Source of the DNA: Actinomycetota bacterium
GTDB lineage: Bacteria; Actinomycetota; Acidimicrobiia; Acidimicrobiales; Ilumatobacteraceae
NCBI GenBank assembly: GCA_005787025.1
Contig: SYCH01000036.1
Coordinates: 1-7,699, forward strand
DNA length: 7,699 nucleotides
Direction: 5' to 3'
The position numbers and the translations under genes were made by a program. Below are positions 1 to 5,893 of the stretch, one piece after another. The notes beneath the pieces are model-generated. The model was given only the letters and a program-made list of their open reading frames with translations, ran no database searches and was not told the origin of the DNA. Position 1 is the stretch's first letter; each line of letters begins with the position of its first letter.

Positions 1-1
1 C

Positions 2-577
2 CTGCGACCATTCGTCGACATCATCGCCGACGAGGTGAACGTCAAGAGGGTCGTGTTGTCGGCGGAACAGGAGTCGGGAGCGACCGCGGTTCTGCAGGTG
101 ATTCCGGGCGCTCTCGGTCCACGCCTGGGAGGGCGCACCCAAGAGGTCATCAAGGCCGTCAAGACCGGTGACTGGTCTCACCTGAACGGTGTCGTCGTGG
201 CCGGAGGCATCGAGTTGGTCGAGGGTGAGTACACCATCAAGATGGCCGCGGCCGAAGGCTCGGCCGGTGCGACCCTGGCCGATGGTTTGGGCATGGTCGG
301 TCTAGACATCGAGGTCACGCCCGAACTCTCCGCCGAAGGGATCGCACGCGATCTCATTCGACTCGTGCAACAGGCGCGTCGGGATGCCGACCTCGAGGTG
401 AGTGATCGCATCGTGCTGACTCTCGGGGTACCCGAGTCGGTTCGCCGCCAGGTGGCCCTCTTCGTCGACATGATCACGAGTGAGACGTTGGCGACGTCGG
501 TGGCGTGGAGTGACGGAACTCCCAACGCCGAACTGGACGACGAGCCCGTGTACATCGGTGTGTCACTGAGTCGATAG
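2..577 (+). CDS. ileS: Isoleucyl-tRNA synthetase, C-terminal 191 residues (5' end outside window)
   Basis: The frame is open from base 2 to a TAG stop at 575-577, so this is the tail of a gene starting upstream. The product charges tRNA-Ile with isoleucine in the cytoplasm. The visible part is the C-terminal appendage after the anticodon-binding helical domain. The fragment begins LRPFVDIIADEVNVK, and residues 113-137 contain GIARDLIRLVQQARRDADL, both typical of the long mycobacterial/eukaryote-like (type 2) IleRS. The catalytic core (HIGH, KMSKS) and editing domain are not in view. The protein ends a few residues after the conserved VSDRI segment, as homologues do, so this TAG looks like a genuine stop. 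That matters when judging the TAG inside carB. The stop codon lies inside the left arm of an inverted repeat. Family assignment is secure; the type 2 assignment is from recalled sequence similarity. Confidence 0.93.
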   Translation: MRPFVDIIADEVNVKRVVLSAEQESGATAVLQVIPGALGPRLGGRTQEVIKAVKTGDWSHLNGVVVAGGIELVEGEYTIKMAAAEGSAGATLADGLGMVGLDIEVTPELSAEGIARDLIRLVQQARRDADLEVSDRIVLTLGVPESVRRQVALFVDMITSETLATSVAWSDGTPNAELDDEPVYIGVSLSR

Positions 578-606
578 TCCCACGGCGGAGCACCAACGGG
601 ACTATC
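573..606 (+). terminator. Possible hairpin without T-tract at the end of ileS
   Basis: GATAGTCCC (573-581) is perfectly complementary to GGGACTATC (598-606), with a 16-nt loop. The left arm contains the ileS stop codon and the right arm contains a -10-like TATCCT. No run of T follows, so a classical intrinsic terminator is not shown. It could be a U-less terminator, a 3'-end stabilising hairpin, an operator, or chance. The perfect 9-bp arms make pure chance less likely. Confidence 0.4.
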
Positions 607-608
607 CT
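603..608 (+). promoter_or_regulatory. Possible -10 box for the DksA-like/lspA/rluD transcript
   Basis: TATCCT fits the actinobacterial TAnnnT -10 pattern and lies 29 bases before the ATG at 638. This would give a leader of roughly 20-25 nt carrying the AAGGA Shine-Dalgarno at 626-630. I find no convincing -35 box 16-18 bases upstream and no TGn extension. The hexamer is partly buried in the right arm of the inverted repeat 573-606, so the two readings compete. Confidence 0.3.
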
Positions 609-637
609 CGCCGTAAACATCGATCAAGGACGTCCCC

Positions 638-1480
638 ATGGCCAGCAAATCGGTCAAGAAACCCGCCAAGAAGCCTGTCGCGAAGAAACCCGCCAAGAAG
701 CCCGTGGCGAAGAAACCCGCCCAGAAGCCCGTCGCGAAGAAACCCGCCAAGAAGCCCGTCGCGAAGAAACCCGCCAAGAAGCCCGTGGCGAAGAAGCCCA
801 CCCCGAAGAAGGTCGCACCGAAGAAAGTCGTGGCGAAGAAGCCCGTGGCGAAGAAGCCCACCCCGAAGAAGGTCGCACCGAAGAAAGTCGTGGCGAAGAA
901 GCCCGTGGCGAAGAAGCCCGTGGCGAAGAAACCCGCCAAGAAGCCCGTGGCGAAGAAGCCGGCCCCCGTCGCCAAGACGCCCGCCACCAAGGTCGTGGCC
1001 GTCAAGCCCGCTCCGGCCCCCAAGAAGCCGATCAAGCCGGTCTTCGTCAAGCCCGCGGTTCCGGGCAAGAAGCCCAAGACCAAGGACGGCATCATCTCCA
1101 ACAAGGATTTCGATCTGGCGTTCCTGCGGACCCAGCGCACGTTGCTGGAGACTGAACGTGCCCGACTGCTCGGTCAGGCCGAACGACTCGAGAACGAGCG
1201 TGAGCAACTCATCGAAGAGGCCGGAATGGGTGACGACCAGTTCGACGAAGACGGCGGCGAGGGCGACACCATGGCCGTCGAACGTGAGCGTGATCGGGTG
1301 CTCTCCGAACAAGCTCGCCAGATCGTCGAGGACATCGACGCCGCACTAAAGCGCATCGAGACCGGCGATTACGGCTACAGCGTCATCTCGACCCGACCGA
1401 TTCCTCGTGAGCGCCTCGAGGTGATCCCGTGGGCGGTCGAGTTGGTCGAGGAGAGAGTCGGCGGGATCGGCCGTCGATGA
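638..1480 (+). CDS. DksA/TraR-like protein lacking zinc cysteines, with long Lys-Ala-Pro repeat tail
   Basis: This 280-residue protein has two very different halves. Residues 1-154 are Lys/Pro/Ala/Val-rich, built from KKPAKKPVA-type repeats, strongly basic and probably disordered, like histone H1 or HupB tails. Residues 155-280 resemble the DksA/TraR family: a charged helical, possibly coiled-coil segment (about 155-242), then GDYGYS, PIPRERL and IPWA (243-266). In the family, four cysteines bind zinc; the matching positions here read Ser248, Ser251, Leu269 and Glu272, so no zinc finger can form. The ATG at 638 has AAGGA seven bases upstream. The stop overlaps lspA by ATGA. Homologues between ileS and lspA occur in other actinobacteria (from memory; Streptomyces has one). 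DksA-type proteins bind RNA polymerase; here a nucleoid or RNA-polymerase-associated role is inference. The fold call is fairly sure, the function is not. Confidence 0.8.
   Translation: MASKSVKKPAKKPVAKKPAKKPVAKKPAQKPVAKKPAKKPVAKKPAKKPVAKKPTPKKVAPKKVVAKKPVAKKPTPKKVAPKKVVAKKPVAKKPVAKKPAKKPVAKKPAPVAKTPATKVVAVKPAPAPKKPIKPVFVKPAVPGKKPKTKDGIISNKDFDLAFLRTQRTLLETERARLLGQAERLENEREQLIEEAGMGDDQFDEDGGEGDTMAVERERDRVLSEQARQIVEDIDAALKRIETGDYGYSVISTRPIPRERLEVIPWAVELVEERVGGIGRR
656..952 (+). repeat. In-frame tandem repeats encoding the Lys-Ala-Pro tail
   Basis: Five near-identical 27-bp units (656-790) encode KKPAKKPVA; the third has AQKPVA. Two exactly identical 60-bp units follow (791-850 and 851-910), each encoding KKPTPKKVAPKKVVA plus KKPVA. 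Then come one KKPVA unit (911-925) and one more 27-bp unit (926-952). Identity at silent positions, complete in the 60-bp pair, points to recent slippage or unequal recombination rather than selection on the protein alone. All unit lengths are multiples of three, so copy changes keep the frame. Confidence 0.95.
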
Positions 1481-1986
1481 GCGACGTGGTCGGTGAGTCA
1501 CCGGCCTCGCACGTCGGTGTCAGAGGTGCATCGTTGGTCGTGGCCGCGTTGTGCGTCGCGATCGACCAGATCACCAAGCACTGGGCCCTGAATGCATTGA
1601 GCGACGGTCATGTGATCCATGTCGTGTGGACGCTGCAATTCAACTTGGCGTTCAACGGTGGGATGGCCTTCGGTCGCGGTCAGGGATGGGGGCCGATCAT
1701 CGGAGTCATCGCCACGGTGGTGGTCGTCGGTCTGCTGGTATCGATGCGTCAAGGCAGCGGACGACTTGCGACCGCTTCGGTCGGACTCATCGTCGGTGGC
1801 GCCCTGGGCAACATCGTCGATCGTTTGTTCCGCGAGGACGGGCTGTTTCGTGGTCGCGTGGTCGACTTCATCGACTTCCAATGGTTTCCGATCTTCAACG
1901 TGGCCGACATCTGTATCAACGTCGGTGGTGCGCTGCTGATCTTCGGTTACGTCGTCTCGTCACGGTCGAACGAGGTGACCCCATGA
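1477..1986 (+). CDS. lspA: Lipoprotein signal peptidase (signal peptidase II)
   Basis: The product is the inner-membrane aspartyl protease that removes signal peptides from prolipoproteins after diacylglyceryl transfer. At 169 residues it has the usual LspA length. Family blocks are visible in order: an N-terminal membrane helix ending in IDQITKHWAL, FNLAFNGGMAFG, GGALGNIVDRL with putative catalytic Asp115, VVDFIDF, and FNVADICINVG with putative catalytic Asp144. Hydrophobic stretches around residues 14-30, 70-88, 100-113 and 143-160 fit four membrane helices. The frame is open further upstream to a GTG at 1429, but I chose the ATG at 1477 because it overlaps the preceding stop as ATGA and gives the standard length. 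No strong Shine-Dalgarno precedes it, so coupling to the upstream gene is likely. Its stop overlaps the next start by ATGA. Confidence 0.95.
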   Translation: MSDVVGESPASHVGVRGASLVVAALCVAIDQITKHWALNALSDGHVIHVVWTLQFNLAFNGGMAFGRGQGWGPIIGVIATVVVVGLLVSMRQGSGRLATASVGLIVGGALGNIVDRLFREDGLFRGRVVDFIDFQWFPIFNVADICINVGGALLIFGYVVSSRSNEVTP

Positions 1987-2906
1987 GTTCGATCGTCCAC
2001 GAGGAGATCCCCGATTCTCTCGACGGGGAGCGTCTCGATCGCATCGTGTCGCTCATCACCGAGGTCAGTCGGTCCGATGCCGCCACCATGATCGCCTCGG
2101 GTGGGGTGACGGTCGACGGAGCCCCGGCCCCCAGCGGGAAGGTGCGGCTGAAGGCCGGTCAGTCGGTCACCGTCGACCTGGCGACTTTGCCCGTCGAACA
2201 ACTTCCGCAGCCCGATGCCGCGATCGTCGTCGATGTCGTTCACGTCGACGACGACGTGATCGTCGTGAACAAGGCCGCCGGTCTCGTGGTGCACCCCGGC
2301 GCGGGGAACGCGGAGGGAACGTTGGTGAACGGTTTGCTCGCCCGGTATCCCGAGATCGCCGAGGTGGGAGAGGCCCATCGACCCGGCATCGTCCATCGTC
2401 TCGACGTCGGCACCACCGGTTTGCTCATCGTGGCTCGCACCCGACGTGCCTACGAGGCCTTCGTGGCCATGTTGGCGGCTCGCGAGGTCACTCGTCGCTA
2501 CACGGCGCTCGTGTGGGGTCGTCCGGCCGCGCCGGTGGGAACCATCGACGCCGCCATTGGTCGCGACCCCCGCGACCCGTTGCGCATGGCGGTGGTGGCC
2601 AGCGGCAAACCGGCCCGCACGAATTACCGCGTCGAGCAGACGTTCTCCGAACCCGACGTGTCGTTGGTGACCTGTGAGCTGGAGACCGGACGGACGCATC
2701 AGATCCGTGTGCACCTTCAGGCCACGGGCCATCCCGTCGTGGGCGACCCGTCGTACGGAGGTGCTCGGGCACCGTTGGCGATCGGTCGTCCGTTCCTGCA
2801 CGCGGGTGGTCTGGAATTCGAACATCCCTTCACCGGCGAGCCGATGACTTTCGAGGCGCCCTTGCCTCCGGATCTGTCGACGGTTCTGGCTCGACTGGAG
2901 CCGTAA
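1983..2906 (+). CDS. rluD: RluA/RluD-family 23S rRNA pseudouridine synthase
   Basis: This 307-residue protein isomerises uridine to pseudouridine in large-subunit rRNA. An N-terminal S4-type RNA-binding region (about residues 13-75; LDGERLDRIVS, SGGVTVDG, VRLKAGQSV) precedes the catalytic domain. The catalytic motif is HRLDVGTTG with Asp141; most relatives have HRLDKDTSG. The C-terminal block HQIRVHLQATGHPVVGDPSYGG is complete. The ATG at 1983 overlaps the lspA stop as ATGA, with GAGGTG just upstream; an open frame reaching back to 1551 is only read-through across lspA. The lspA-rluD pairing is widespread in bacteria. Whether the target sites are those of RluD or of RluC cannot be told from sequence, so the symbol means family and context. 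The TAA stop ends this transcription unit, and the pyr promoter begins within about 20 bases. Confidence 0.9.
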   Translation: MSSIVHEEIPDSLDGERLDRIVSLITEVSRSDAATMIASGGVTVDGAPAPSGKVRLKAGQSVTVDLATLPVEQLPQPDAAIVVDVVHVDDDVIVVNKAAGLVVHPGAGNAEGTLVNGLLARYPEIAEVGEAHRPGIVHRLDVGTTGLLIVARTRRAYEAFVAMLAAREVTRRYTALVWGRPAAPVGTIDAAIGRDPRDPLRMAVVASGKPARTNYRVEQTFSEPDVSLVTCELETGRTHQIRVHLQATGHPVVGDPSYGGARAPLAIGRPFLHAGGLEFEHPFTGEPMTFEAPLPPDLSTVLARLEP

Positions 2907-2919
2907 CGGGGAGAAACCC

Positions 2920-2928
2920 TGCTAGAGT
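2920..2928 (+). promoter_or_regulatory. Extended -10 promoter of the pyr operon
   Basis: TGCTAGAGT is a TGn-extended -10 element (TAGAGT at 2923-2928). No recognisable TTGACA-like -35 lies 16-18 bases upstream, where the rluD stop region reads gccgta; TGn promoters often do without one. Transcription would start near 2934-2936, just before the PyrR hairpin at 2937, giving a leader of only about 40 nt. No other good promoter lies in the rluD-pyrR gap. The start site is inferred. Confidence 0.6.
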
Positions 2929-2936
2929 GACGTCGA

Positions 2937-2970
2937 CCGTAAAACGGGTCCCGTGAGGCCCGAACGGAGG
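2937..2970 (+). promoter_or_regulatory. PyrR-binding RNA hairpin overlapping the pyrR ribosome-binding site
   Basis: The RNA can fold as follows: outer stem CCGU (2937-2940) with ACGG (2964-2967); a purine bulge AAAA (2941-2944) opposite A2963; inner stem CGGGUC (2945-2950) with GGCCCG (2957-2962); hexaloop CCGUGA (2951-2956). The core GGUCCCGUGAGGCC matches the known PyrR binding-loop consensus ARUCCNGNGAGGYU at all but the two end positions, which stay paired here as G-C. The outer 3' arm supplies the first two bases of the Shine-Dalgarno GGAGG (2966-2970), four bases before the ATG. PyrR bound with UMP/UTP would therefore be expected to block ribosome loading. This is the mode reported for mycobacterial pyr leaders, unlike Bacillus transcription attenuation; I see no terminator/antiterminator pair and no room for one. 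Confidence 0.85.
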
Positions 2971-2974
2971 AAAC

Positions 2975-3571
2975 ATGAGTGGAACGTCGTCGGGCACCGA
3001 CCCGCTACAACCGAACCCGCGCGAATCCGCGACCACTCTTTCCTCCGAGGTTTCCGTCGTCGTTCTCGGTGAAGCCGATGTCTCGCGGGCCGTCACCCGC
3101 ATCGCGCACGAGATCATCGAACGCAATCACGGTCTCGACGGGGTCGTCATCGTCGGACTCCAACGAGGCGGCGTCTGGATTGCTGAGCGCCTGGGCGCGG
3201 CCATCGCGCGCATCGAAGATTCTCGGGAGGTGCCGGTAGGTCGTTTGGACGTGGCGCTGTTCCGTGACGACATCTCTCTCAGGCCGGTGACCCCGGTGTC
3301 GATCACCGAGATCCCGGTCGACCTGGCCGGCTCCACCGTCGTGCTGGTCGACGACGTCCTCTTCACCGGCCGCACGGTTCGGGCCGCCCTGGACGCGTTG
3401 AACCAATACGGTCGACCGGCCGCGGTGCAGTTGGCGGTGCTGGTGGACCGCGGCCATCGCGAGCTTCCCATTCGTCCCGATTACGTGGGCAAGAACCTGC
3501 CCACCGGTCGTGACGAGGACGTGATCGTCGCGGAGTCGGGCGTGACGATCGTGCGCAAGGCGGCGTCATGA
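2975..3571 (+). CDS. pyrR: PyrR, pyrimidine operon RNA-binding regulator
   Basis: PyrR binds uridine nucleotides and then a hairpin in pyr mRNA to repress the operon; many homologues also have uracil phosphoribosyltransferase activity. The protein has 198 residues, slightly longer than the usual 180 because of a 25-residue polar N-terminus. RAVTRIAHEIIERN (38-51) matches the RNA-binding region of Bacillus PyrR: Thr41, Arg42 and His45 line up with T18, R19 and H22. The PRPP-binding loop VVLVDDVLFTGRT is at 122-134, and DRGHRELPIRPDYVGKNLPT follows. The ATG at 2975 is chosen because GGAGG lies directly upstream and is shared with the PyrR hairpin, a clear autoregulatory arrangement. Its stop overlaps pyrB as ATGA. 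Nothing looks damaged, so PyrR control of the downstream genes is expected. Confidence 0.96.
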   Translation: MSGTSSGTDPLQPNPRESATTLSSEVSVVVLGEADVSRAVTRIAHEIIERNHGLDGVVIVGLQRGGVWIAERLGAAIARIEDSREVPVGRLDVALFRDDISLRPVTPVSITEIPVDLAGSTVVLVDDVLFTGRTVRAALDALNQYGRPAAVQLAVLVDRGHRELPIRPDYVGKNLPTGRDEDVIVAESGVTIVRKAAS

Positions 3572-4512
3572 AGCATCTGCGCAGCATTCCGGAACTCGGT
3601 GTCGACGGCATCGTGCGCATCTTGAACCTGGCCGATCACATGGTCGAGGTGAATCGTCGTCCGGTGCCCAAGGTGCCGGCGTTGGTGGGTCGGACCGTGG
3701 TGAGTCTCTTCTTCGAGGACTCCACCCGCACCCGCATCAGCTTCGAAACCGCGGCCAAGAGGTTGTCCGCGGACACCATGAGCTTCAGCGTGTCGACCTC
3801 CAGCGTCAACAAGGGCGAGAGCTTGCGCGACACCATCGAGACCGTCAGCGCCATGGGTGTGGCGGCCTTCGTCGTGCGCCACAAGACGTCGGGGGTTCCG
3901 TGGCAGCTGTCCGACTGGACCGATGCCAGCATCATCAACGCCGGTGATGGGTGGCACCAACATCCCACCCAAGCGTTGCTCGACTGCCACACCATTCGCA
4001 CCGAATTGGGGCGCCCGTCCAGCGCGGACTGCTTGACCGGTGTGCGGATCGCGATCGTCGGCGACGTCCGACACAGTCGCGTCGCTCGCAGCAACATCCA
4101 AGCGTTCACCGCTCTCGGGGCGAGCGTCGTCGTGGTCGCGCCGCGCACCTTGTTGCCTCCCGAGGTGCACACGTGGCCGGTCGAGGTGACTTCGAACCTC
4201 GACGAGGTGATCGGAGACGTCGACGTGTTGTACATGCTGCGCATGCAACGCGAGCGCATGAACGAAGCCCTGGTGCCGGACCTCGGGGAGTACTCGAATC
4301 GCTTCGGACTCGACCGCACGCGGGCCGCACGTCTGCGCCCCGAGTGCCTCGTCATGCACCCGGGGCCGATGAACCGGGGAGTGGAGATGATGCTGGATCC
4401 GTCCGACCTCGCCCGATCGGTCATCACGCGTCAGGTCAGCAACGGTGTGGCGGTGCGCATGGCGGTGCTGTTCGACGTGTTGGGAGAAGCGAGCTCGGAG
4501 GTTGCCTCATGA
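3568..4512 (+). CDS. pyrB: Aspartate carbamoyltransferase catalytic chain
   Basis: PyrB condenses carbamoyl phosphate with L-aspartate to N-carbamoyl-aspartate, the committed pyrimidine step. The 314-residue length is normal for a catalytic chain. Motifs in order: STRTR (52-56, carbamoyl-phosphate site) within FFEDSTRTRISFE; SVNKGES with Ser79 and Lys82 from the loop that completes the neighbouring active site; HPTQALLD (132-139); GDVRHSRVARS with Arg168; LRMQRERM; and HPGPMNRG (264-271). All expected catalytic residues appear present. STRTR, SxxKGE and DVRHSRV favour ATCase over ornithine carbamoyltransferase, as does the operon. The ATG at 3568 overlaps the pyrR stop as ATGA, with AAGGCGG upstream. 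No pyrI regulatory chain is in the window; actinobacteria usually lack one, so control would come from PyrR. The gene ends in an ATGA overlap with pyrC. Confidence 0.97.
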   Translation: MKHLRSIPELGVDGIVRILNLADHMVEVNRRPVPKVPALVGRTVVSLFFEDSTRTRISFETAAKRLSADTMSFSVSTSSVNKGESLRDTIETVSAMGVAAFVVRHKTSGVPWQLSDWTDASIINAGDGWHQHPTQALLDCHTIRTELGRPSSADCLTGVRIAIVGDVRHSRVARSNIQAFTALGASVVVVAPRTLLPPEVHTWPVEVTSNLDEVIGDVDVLYMLRMQRERMNEALVPDLGEYSNRFGLDRTRAARLRPECLVMHPGPMNRGVEMMLDPSDLARSVITRQVSNGVAVRMAVLFDVLGEASSEVAS

Positions 4513-5822
4513 ACGGTCGTGACACGAACACCGTGAACATCGTGGGTGGTCGCATCGTCGACTCCACCACCGACGCGAACGGTCGTCGCGCCGATGTTCA
4601 CATCGTCGACGGTCGCATCGCACTGGTGGTCGAACCCGGAACGGATCTGCCCGGGGCGGCGACGGTGCTGGACGCGTCGAACGCCGTGGTGTCACCGGGC
4701 TTCGTCGATCTGCACACGCATCTTCGCGAGCCCGGTCGGGAGGAGTCCGAGACCATCGAGACGGGCAGTCGTGCCGCTGCTCTTGGTGGATTCACCGCCG
4801 TGGTGGCGATGCCCAACACCGACCCGGCCCAGGATTCACGGGCCGTGGTCGAGTTCGTGCGCGAGCAAGGTCGCCGGGCGGGTCTGTGCGAGGTCGTTCC
4901 GTCGGGTTGCATCACCGTGGGCCGCGCCGGCGAACACCTGGCGCCGTACGCCGAGCTGATGAAGTCCGGGGTCACGTTGTTCACCGACGACGGCAACGGC
5001 GTGCAGGATCCGTTGCTCATGCGACGGGCGTTCGAGTACTCGTCCGATCTCGGCATCACGATGGCCCAGCATTGCGAGGTGAGCCGTCTCACCGCCGGTG
5101 CCGTCATGCACGAGGGTTCGTGCTGCAGTCATCTCGGACTGCCGGGCTGGCCGGCCATCGCCGAGGAATTGATGGTGCACCGCGACATCGAGTTGGTGCG
5201 CATCACCGGTGGTCGACTGCACGTGCTGCACGTCTCGACGGCGCGCAGCGTCGACATGATTCGCGCCGCCAAGGCCGACGGCCTCGCCGTCACGGCCGAA
5301 GCCACCCCGCATCACTTCACCCTCGACGACGAATCGTTGCGCACGTTCGACCCGGTCTTCAAGGTGAATCCGCCGTTGCGCACGATGGCCGACATCGACG
5401 CGCTCAAGGCCGGACTCCGTGACGGAACCATCGACGCCATCGCCACCGATCATGCGCCGCACGCCGATCATCTGAAGGAACAGCCACTCGATGTGGCACC
5501 GCCCGGGATGCTCGGTTTGGAGACGGCCTTCGCGCTCGCGGTCGGGGAGTTGGGGATGGATCTGCAGTCGGTGCTGGCCTGTCTCAGTTGGAACCCGGCC
5601 CGCATCGCCGGCATCGGGGACCGACACGGCCGACCGGTGGCCGAGGGCGAGCCGGCGAACCTGGTCGTGCTCGACCCCGGCGCGGCCTGGGTGGTCGATC
5701 GGGGCTTGGTGGCCAGCAAGAGTGGTAACACTCCGTTTCACGGTCGCTCGGTGACCGGCCGGGTGCGTCACACGGTGTCGAACGGGCGGGCCGTGGTCAT
5801 CGACCAGGTGGCCCAACGATGA
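4509..5822 (+). CDS. pyrC: Dihydroorotase, class I
   Basis: PyrC reversibly cyclises N-carbamoyl-aspartate to dihydroorotate in an amidohydrolase TIM barrel with bound zinc. The protein has 437 residues, normal for the class I operon-encoded type. Metal-ligand positions are readable: DLHTHLREPG with His69, His71 and substrate-binding Arg73; FTDDG (158-162), where an Asp bridges the metals in the Bacillus/Aquifex-type class I enzymes; AQHCE with His188; HVLHVST with His241; and ATDHAPH with the catalytic Asp314. VNPPLR (286-291) is also present. The frame is open back to 3951, but that would cut through pyrB; the ATG at 4509 overlaps the pyrB stop as ATGA and has GGAGG (4497-4501) seven bases upstream. 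All active-site residues are intact, so it should be a working enzyme rather than a non-catalytic PyrC-like partner. Its TGA overlaps the start of a 24-codon frame. Confidence 0.97.
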   Translation: MNGRDTNTVNIVGGRIVDSTTDANGRRADVHIVDGRIALVVEPGTDLPGAATVLDASNAVVSPGFVDLHTHLREPGREESETIETGSRAAALGGFTAVVAMPNTDPAQDSRAVVEFVREQGRRAGLCEVVPSGCITVGRAGEHLAPYAELMKSGVTLFTDDGNGVQDPLLMRRAFEYSSDLGITMAQHCEVSRLTAGAVMHEGSCCSHLGLPGWPAIAEELMVHRDIELVRITGGRLHVLHVSTARSVDMIRAAKADGLAVTAEATPHHFTLDDESLRTFDPVFKVNPPLRTMADIDALKAGLRDGTIDAIATDHAPHADHLKEQPLDVAPPGMLGLETAFALAVGELGMDLQSVLACLSWNPARIAGIGDRHGRPVAEGEPANLVVLDPGAAWVVDRGLVASKSGNTPFHGRSVTGRVRHTVSNGRAVVIDQVAQR

Positions 5823-5893
5823 TTCATTCTCATTCATTACAACGTATGGCTATGCATGCCAACGGGCGACCCCAGGGAGAAGACGACAAGTGA
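5819..5893 (+). CDS. Possible 24-residue coupling peptide between pyrC and carA
   Basis: An ATG at 5819 overlaps the pyrC stop as ATGA, and its TGA at 5891-5893 overlaps the carA GTG as GTGA, so the frame exactly bridges the gap. AGGTGG (5806-5811) lies seven bases upstream, a good Shine-Dalgarno. The peptide starts MIHSHSLQRMAM and ends GRPQGEDDK; it has no membrane segment and I recognise no family. Mycobacteria and Streptomyces, from memory, carry a larger membrane-protein gene at this spot. Against coding: the first 13 codons are mostly A/T-ending and include TTA, unlike the neighbours. Its role could be translational coupling of carA to pyrC, an arginine- or pyrimidine-sensing leader, a gene remnant, or simply non-coding regulatory DNA. 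Codon usage makes me cautious; the two-sided overlap makes me report it. Confidence 0.4.
   Translation: MIHSHSLQRMAMHANGRPQGEDDK
5822..5861 (+). promoter_or_regulatory. AT-rich patch with direct repeats and a dyad upstream of carA
   Basis: ATTCATT occurs at 5822-5828 and again at 5832-5838, one helical turn (10 bp) apart. It is followed by the imperfect dyad TGGC-N7-GCCA (5847-5861) around ATGCAT. The patch is clearly A+T-richer than the surrounding genes, which fits a second promoter/operator for carAB, a common arrangement because arginine synthesis also needs carbamoyl phosphate. ArgR control is a guess: I cannot fit the E. coli ARG-box palindrome, and no clean -35/-10 pair is visible. 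Confidence 0.25.

Noticed and set aside
575..616. Whole-genome reassignment of TAG to serine, in which case IleRS would read on to TAA at 614
   Set aside because: IleRS already ends at its normal family position at the TAG; the 12-residue extension has no recognised similarity. One odd TAG in carB does not support reassignment.
178..1140. A 320-codon open frame on the minus strand, rich in repeated FFATGF/LAG
   Set aside because: It is the antisense shadow of ileS and the Lys-Ala-Pro repeats; the repeats happen to lack stops in other frames. The plus-strand frame has a Shine-Dalgarno, a recognisable domain and an operon overlap. The minus frames at 602-1312 and 654-878 are rejected for the same reason.
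1551..1982. In-frame upstream extension of the RluD-type protein across lspA
   Set aside because: It reads Arg/Ser-rich nonsense in the lspA shadow. The ATG at 1983 overlaps the lspA stop and gives the family's normal length.
2907..2974. Bacillus-style terminator/antiterminator attenuator before pyrR
   Set aside because: There is no T-tract terminator hairpin and the leader is too short; the single hairpin overlaps the Shine-Dalgarno, pointing to translational control.
3951..4508. In-frame upstream extension of dihydroorotase across pyrB
   Set aside because: The extension is Arg-rich frame shadow of the well-supported pyrB; the family start matches the ATG at 4509.
4836..5837. A 333-codon minus-strand frame opposite pyrC, and similar minus frames opposite rluD, pyrB and carA
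   Set aside because: Long antisense frames are expected opposite GC-rich genes. None shows a ribosome-binding site or a recognisable domain, while each plus-strand gene has complete active-site motifs.
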